A stretch of DNA of 64,000 nucleotides. Origin: Lophium mytilinum (Eukaryota; Ascomycota; Dothideomycetes; Mytilinidiales; Mytilinidiaceae). The position numbers and the translations under genes are program-made. The stretch lies in NCBI GenBank assembly GCA_010093605.1, contig MU004183.1, forward strand, positions 1,612,001-1,676,000, written 5' to 3'. This document shows, piece by piece, positions 59,187 through 64,000 of the stretch (position 1 is its first letter; every line of letters begins with the position of its first letter). Under the pieces are notes generated by a model. It worked only from the letters and a program-made list of their open reading frames with translations, was not told the DNA's origin and ran no database searches.

Positions 59187-59447
59187 GTCCTTCGGGACCG
59201 CTACACTGCGAAGGTGGTGCAGTGACAACTGACGCACCGCCGTCTAGTACAAAAAAATCCTTCCTCGTAAGAAGGATTTTTTTAGTAGGACTTCGGTCCG
59301 AGTTTTTGTTTGACGATTCGGGATTCGATCCTCGCGTGCGGTAGTGAAGGGCTGCAACTTTTTGATACGAATTGCGATCACCTAGGCACGAAATATAAGA
59401 TGAAGAAAAGAGGAGCGGTCTATCTACCCATGTTTCGTTCACTTTCC
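59187..59447 (+). repeat. SINE-like repeat, copy B, with perfect hairpin
   Basis: This copy lies 346 bp after copy A in the same orientation. It has an A-box-like TGGTGCAGTGA near 59214 and a B-box-like ATTCGATCC near 59323. Between them AAAAAAATCCTTC and GAAGGATTTTTTT form a 13-bp perfect stem with a 7-base loop (59251-59283). The T-run would end Pol III transcription early. Confidence 0.5.
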
Positions 59448-59811
59448 ATTCATGTGTTGAGTACAGAGTGGAAGATTCACAAAAGGCGATCTTGGTATCA
59501 TTTCTAGGATATGACCCTCCGATATGCTGTGGTTTGATGAAATGCCTTACAAAACGACTACTGATCATCGAATCCACGGCGCAAAAACCTCGTGGGAATG
59601 TGCCTAGGATTTGCGATATTCGGACTTTCAACCTAATATATCAATGCTGCCTACGTAGGGTTCTTGTGAAGATGTATGTCAGAAATCTGATCGACACCGA
59701 ATTGGTCTTTTCATCATCCATTCTTAGTATACATAGAATACATTCCCTAAACAGACAGTGGTCCGGGGTCTATTTACCACATCAACGCGCGGATATAGTA
59801 CAATGAACATC

Positions 59812-60474
59812 TCAAAAGTTTTTTGACTCGAGATATTTAACGATCTGGTTCTTATACCAGCCCTAGAAGCAAGAATGTTAGCAAATTACGCCTGCCGACA
59901 TGTATTTAGCCCTCACCTTTACAACAACGTGCCCCGTGACCGGGTTTATGAAAGCGTGCCCCTTCGGTAGAGCCAACAGCTCACTAAGCTCGTCCCTTAG
60001 TTGTGTCGCATCACCGGTAATCTTCCTCACTGTCGTCAGATGCTTGTTCCCACCGGCTTTTGCGTCCTTATACACCGGGAGAAAGTTCGATGGCGTCCGC
60101 GCGACATGGAATTTGAGCTCTTTCTGTAGTTGAGATGCTGGGCTAGGGACTCTTTGTGAAGGGAGTGCCTTTAAAGAAGGTATAGGGGATGTGGGATTAT
60201 CCGCGTCTGTTGCTGCTTCTGCTGCTGCTATGTCGGCATCGCGAGATTGTGGAGGCGAGGGAGTTGAGGAAGTTGAGGCAGCGCTAGCTGAAGCCGACGG
60301 AGGTGATGCAGATGCTAGAAGAGTCAGAAGTTATGCGCAGGTCCGAAGTAATGAATGTATACCTTCAAGGCTTAGTCGCGAGGCGGTGGAAAAGCGGAGG
60401 AGATGTCGAAAGGAAGACGGCCTAGGGGGTCCCAAGGGTCTCAGAAACGATAGAACAGGCTGCGAAAGAGCCAT
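59812..60474 (-). CDS. IMG2: Mitochondrial large-subunit ribosomal protein mL49
   Basis: Exons 60363-60474, 59917-60314 and 59812-59862 give 186 residues. mL49 (yeast Img2) is a component of the mitochondrial large ribosomal subunit. What I see: an Arg-rich, acid-free N-terminus (MALSQPVLSFLRPLGPPRPSSFRHLLRFSTASRLSL) acting as a targeting presequence, an Ala/Ser/Pro linker, then the conserved domain FHVARTPSNFLPVYKDAKAGGNKHLTTVRKITGDATQLRDELSELL, followed by INPVTGHVVVKGWYKNQIVKYLESKNF, the last part from a 51-nt final exon (donor GTGAGG, acceptor TCTAG). An ATG 14 codons upstream is in frame (MIQETESYAAYSI), but the start chosen gives a better presequence. The gene is divergent from eIF3e, 276 bp between starts. 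Confidence 0.9.
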
Positions 60475-60750
60475 GATGGAATATGCAGCGTAAGACTCGG
60501 TCTCCTGGATCAATTGGATATGCGCCTAGCTGGTTGCGCGCGTTGTTGAGGGCGAAGCGTGGAGGGAGGTCTTCAACGAGGTGCTGTCGCTCCGAAGCTG
60601 CTGCTGCTCGTCGGCGCCCCAAATCAGATTTTAGCGAGCCGCACTTTAACTTCATTGTTTCCACGCCCCTCCACCGACAAGTCGCCCGCATCTCCCGACC
60701 GCCTCTTGAGCCTCTAACATTCGAGATCGAGTCGCCAGAATACGCCCAGC
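60475..60750. promoter_or_regulatory. Short divergent promoter, mL49 / eIF3e
   Basis: Only 276 bp separate the two start codons, so the promoters of a mitochondrial ribosomal protein gene and a cytosolic translation factor gene must overlap or be shared. No specific factor site is recognised. Confidence 0.55.
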
Positions 60751-62175
60751 ATGGCAGACACCACCACCGACAGCGGGGAAGACATCGCGACCCAATACGA
60801 CCTTCTGCCGAAGCTGATCCAGAACCTGGACCGCCACCTAATCTACCCGCTGTTCAACTTCACCTATGGCGCCAACGAGGATGGAGAGCAGTCCCAGGAG
60901 AGCAAGGAGATATTCCTGCATCTGCTCAAGCCGACCAACATGATCGACTACGTGAGCCAGCTGGAAAAGGACGTGAAGGGCCTTGACGAAGTCCCCGCCG
61001 AGTACAGCACAAAGAGGGAGAGCACGCTAAAGACGCGGGACCGGTTGGAGCAAGAGACGGCCAGGATAATAGAGCTGTTGACCGATGAAACGGTCATCAA
61101 CGCGCTCAGGAGCGACAAGGTGGCCAACATGAACTACCTGAAGGAGAATTTCCAAGTCACAGACGAGATGGTCAACCAGCTCTGGGAATTTGGAAACTTC
61201 CAGTACAGCTGCGGCGTGTACGACCAAGCCGCTGAGCTCCTATACAGGTTCAGAGTCTTGGTACATTAACCCATATTCAACAAGTTCACAACTCCGGCTA
61301 ATTTAGAGGGCAGTCCACCGACAACGACAAGGTCGCCGAAGCCACCTGGGGCAAGCTAGCCTGCGAAATCCTCAGCGCGAACTGGGAGGCCGCCATGGAG
61401 GAGATCACAAAAGTGAAGGAGTCCATCGACACACGGCTCTTCAACAACCCTCTCGCCCAGCTCCACCACCGCACCTGGTTGATCCACTGGTCTCTGTTCC
61501 CTTTCTTCAACCACGACGCTGCGAAGGAAATCCTTACCGAGATGTTCTTCTCGCCCGCCTACATTAACACTATCCAGACAAACTGTCCCTGGATCCTCCG
61601 CTACCTCGCCGTCGCCGTCATCACGAACCGCAACCGCAACCGCAACTCGAATCAATATCAAAAGCAGCTCAAGGACCTCGTGAGAATTGTGCGACAAGAA
61701 GGCTACGAATACCGCGACCCTGCCACAGACTTCATCAAGGCGCTCTACATTGACTTTGACTTCGAGGAGGCACAAAAGAAGCTCTCGGAGACCGAAATCC
61801 TCCTCAACAATGACTTTTTCCTCGCCAACTCCGCCGCTCCTTTCGTGGATGCCGCACGCCATCTCATCTCGGAGACATACTGCAAAATTCACCAGAGGAT
61901 AGACATCAAGTAAGGCACAATCTAGCACTGATTTTCATTCCACTTAACTAACACTCTTCAGGGACCTCTCCACCCGCCTCGGCCTCACCCAAGACGAAGG
62001 CGAGAAATGGATCGTCAACCTGATCCGCGACACCCGCGTCGATGCAAAGATCGACTACCAAGCCGGCACCGTCGTCATGAACCACCCGCCCCAGTCCGTC
62101 TACCAGCAAGTGATAGAGCGCACCAAGGGCGGCTTCTTCCGGACCCAAGTCCTCAGCGCCGCTGTTGCGAAATGA
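60751..62175 (+). CDS. Translation initiation factor eIF3 subunit e (Int6)
   Basis: Exons 60751-61260, 61314-61909 and 61962-62175 give 439 residues, the normal length. eIF3e is a PCI-domain subunit of eIF3, which recruits mRNA to the 40S ribosome. What I see: the N-terminus [26 protein letters not shown] (~11-36), then [73 protein letters not shown] (across intron 1), [54 protein letters not shown], and the C-terminal PCI winged helix [56 protein letters not shown]. Identity is firm. Confidence 0.96.
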
Positions 62176-64000
62176 AAATGAATATCCTTTCATCTTGCTT
62201 TCACTCTTGGTTTCTCGGGCATGTTTTTTCCTCGGCTTTGGGACGGCTCGCTGTGCTGTGACTCTTGCTTGCAGGGAGCAGAGCGGCGTAATGGTCCTTT
62301 TCACGCTTTGCTTGGGTTAGGGCTGGGTCTGCATGCATTGCGCGGGTGGATTGAAACCGTGTGTGTGCTTTGGAGGGCGGGGGAGCTGGGGGGCTGGGCT
62401 GGGCGAGAAAGAGAAAAGTGGGCAACACATGCTCACCTGAAGAGTATGAATGGACGATGAATGGCGGGAACGAATGGCTGATGAACATGGCCCTCAAGGG
62501 CCAGTCTCAAAAAGATGCCAAGCCTATGAGGGGGGCTCGGAGCTGGCAAAAAGCCTCCCTATCTAGAACTAGCAAATGAGGAAAGTAGATCTCGTATCTC
62601 TCCATAGCCGTACTATGAATCAACCGCGAACGTGATCCGCATTGCAGGTGGGGTGAACCACTGTTAGGTAGGTAGAGAAAATGAAGGAGGTGACGCCAAC
62701 CGGCTTCCCCGTTCTCGTGGCCCCCGCCCATCGCCTCATTCCTGTCTGCCGCAGATCTGACGCTTTGAGCATCGGTTCCGATGGCATGCTGTTGTCACCT
62801 AACCCTCTCCCTGTGGCCGCGTTCCATCTGAAGGGCTTGTGCCTCTCGGCGCGCAAGCCGGGCGATCAGATTGGCGATGTCGAAGATGAGATCGGCTGGG
62901 TATCCTGGAAGCGGCTTGCTCTTTCCGCTTCCGCGCGAGATGCGGCGGACAGGTTCGAGGGCGTGCTATGCGGACTTCGGGAGTTTGGGGCAGGGGGTGA
63001 GGAAGAGCCGGACGGTTGGGGCGCGCGCAGGTGAATGCGGGAAACGGGTAGGTGCTCCGTATGGGGTTCGATGATATATGGGTTGGTAGTTGGAAGGGAT
63101 TGGGGGATGCGCGTGGGGAACTGGGGTTCGCGGCGGCGGGTGGCGGGTGTTGTGTAAGGGATGCAGGGAGTTGTGGTCTGGGATACGGAGAGTGGGTTGA
63201 TGGAGTTCTTGTTGTTGGCATGGGGATAGGATCATTGGGTGAGAGTTTGAAGGGTGGAAGCGTGATCACCCGACGGGTTTTAGGATCTGATTGATAGGTC
63301 TGCGTACCTCAATTGGGCTTGATCGATAGTTGGGAGACGGAGTTCGATCCGCAGAGTGCGGGGCTTTGGGGGATCAAGGCTCATGTTTCACAGCAGTGCA
63401 AGCAAGAGACGCGTACCATACTGAAGATCGCAGCAAGACGAGGCGACTTCGTGGTGAGTGAGTCTTGTTGATCACTGCAGACGCCTGCCTGGTGCAAACC
63501 TTTGCTACACCATGCGGACCCTTCCGACTGCCGAACACAGATTGGCCTCTAGAATATGGGGAAGCACTTGCCTTCGAGACATCACGCGTGTTGCGGTGTC
63601 TTTTTGTTGCCACGACGGACAATCATGCCACTTTAAAGCCGACATTCACGACAGCACTGGGCTATGGTCACGACGCCTGAGCGGTCAAAGATCTTTTGCT
63701 TTGTGTTGAACACGTGGCTTGGTGCTTCCAGGTTGTTCACGTCGAGGGGGTGGCTTGCGGCAGGTAGCCGTGGGGACTGGTACCTGTGTACTTGGTACGA
63801 CGATGTGCGACGAGATGGCTGCCGGGATACCGAGTCTCTGGATAACGAAGGCCTGCGACGTTGAGTGGAGATTGTTCATGCAATGCGATAGTGTAAAGGT
63901 GATCCTCGCACCCGCATAGCCTGAGAGTCCTTTGTATGAGCATCCTATAATTGCTGCGAGCACGGTTGAAAAGGATTTAGAAGAAGCTTGATTGGAATAT
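62176..64000. other. Intergenic to window end, nothing recognised
   Basis: The last 1.8 kb holds the 3' flank of eIF3e and then G-rich or overlapping spurious frames. The minus-strand frame at 62799-63269 is Pro/Ser/Arg-rich low complexity, most likely not a gene. An undetected gene could begin near the edge. Confidence 0.5.

Larger units (their letters stand above)
58648..59811. other. Intergenic with SINE-like repeats
   Basis: This 1.16-kb convergent gap between the dehydrogenase-like gene and mL49 holds two copies of a repeat (annotated separately). Beyond them, 59450-59811 shows nothing I recognise. Confidence 0.6.

Noticed and set aside
62799-63269. 156-codon Pro/Ser/Arg-rich minus-strand frame
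   Set aside because: Low-complexity composition mirrors G-rich DNA on the other strand; no conserved segment or splice support.

Overview
This 64 kb window is nuclear DNA from a filamentous ascomycete (Pezizomycotina). Genes are about 3 kb apart. Most are split by short introns of about 40-140 nt, with GTANGT-type donors, CTRAC branch sites and YAG acceptors. The set includes an ATC-type ferrichrome-family siderophore synthetase, Tfb2, mL49, PER1, and DUF7137-like and DUF7820-like fungal proteins. A Dothideomycete is my best guess, but this is inference. Exon joins were worked out by eye. In every multi-exon model I give, except the F-box gene at 11180, the exon lengths sum to a multiple of three and the joined frame is open.

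Layout. 1-6.1 kb: a pterin-carbinolamine dehydratase, a degenerate ~115-bp tandem repeat, and the sterol C-4 methyl oxidase ERG25, whose start codon is split by an intron. 6.1-16 kb: a 2EXR/F-box-like protein, a long Ufd1-domain zinc protein, an F-box protein with a Cys-rich tail, and a conserved unknown. 16-23 kb: TFIIH subunit Tfb2, a ten-exon hotdog thioesterase, an RRM protein and a secreted or anchored DUF7137-like protein. 23.9-45.3 kb: the siderophore locus. The ornithine N5-monooxygenase gene (sidA) is divergent from a 5416-residue NRPS. The 3.2 kb between them holds three exact ATCWGATAA sites of the kind bound by iron-responsive GATA repressors. 45.5-51.1 kb: the GPI-remodelling gene PER1, a gene-poor repeat tract with an interrupted tRNA-Ala gene, and HMG-CoA synthase. 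54-64 kb: a DUF7820-like membrane protein, a degenerate short-chain dehydrogenase, two SINE-like repeats, mL49 and eIF3e.

How the genes work together. sidA makes N5-hydroxyornithine. The NRPS assembles hydroxamate building blocks with small amino acids into a cyclic ferrichrome-type siderophore, most likely ferricrocin. No transporter, esterase or hydroxyornithine acyltransferase gene lies in the window. The remaining genes are unlinked housekeeping functions.

The most unusual signal is at 47329-47460 (minus strand). A tRNA-Ala(UGC) gene has its first nine nucleotides separated from the rest by 53 nt. That insert starts GTAAGT, contains CTGAC 17 nt before its end, and ends in AG. It therefore looks like a spliceosomal intron sitting in a tRNA gene, in addition to an ordinary 7-nt anticodon-loop intron.
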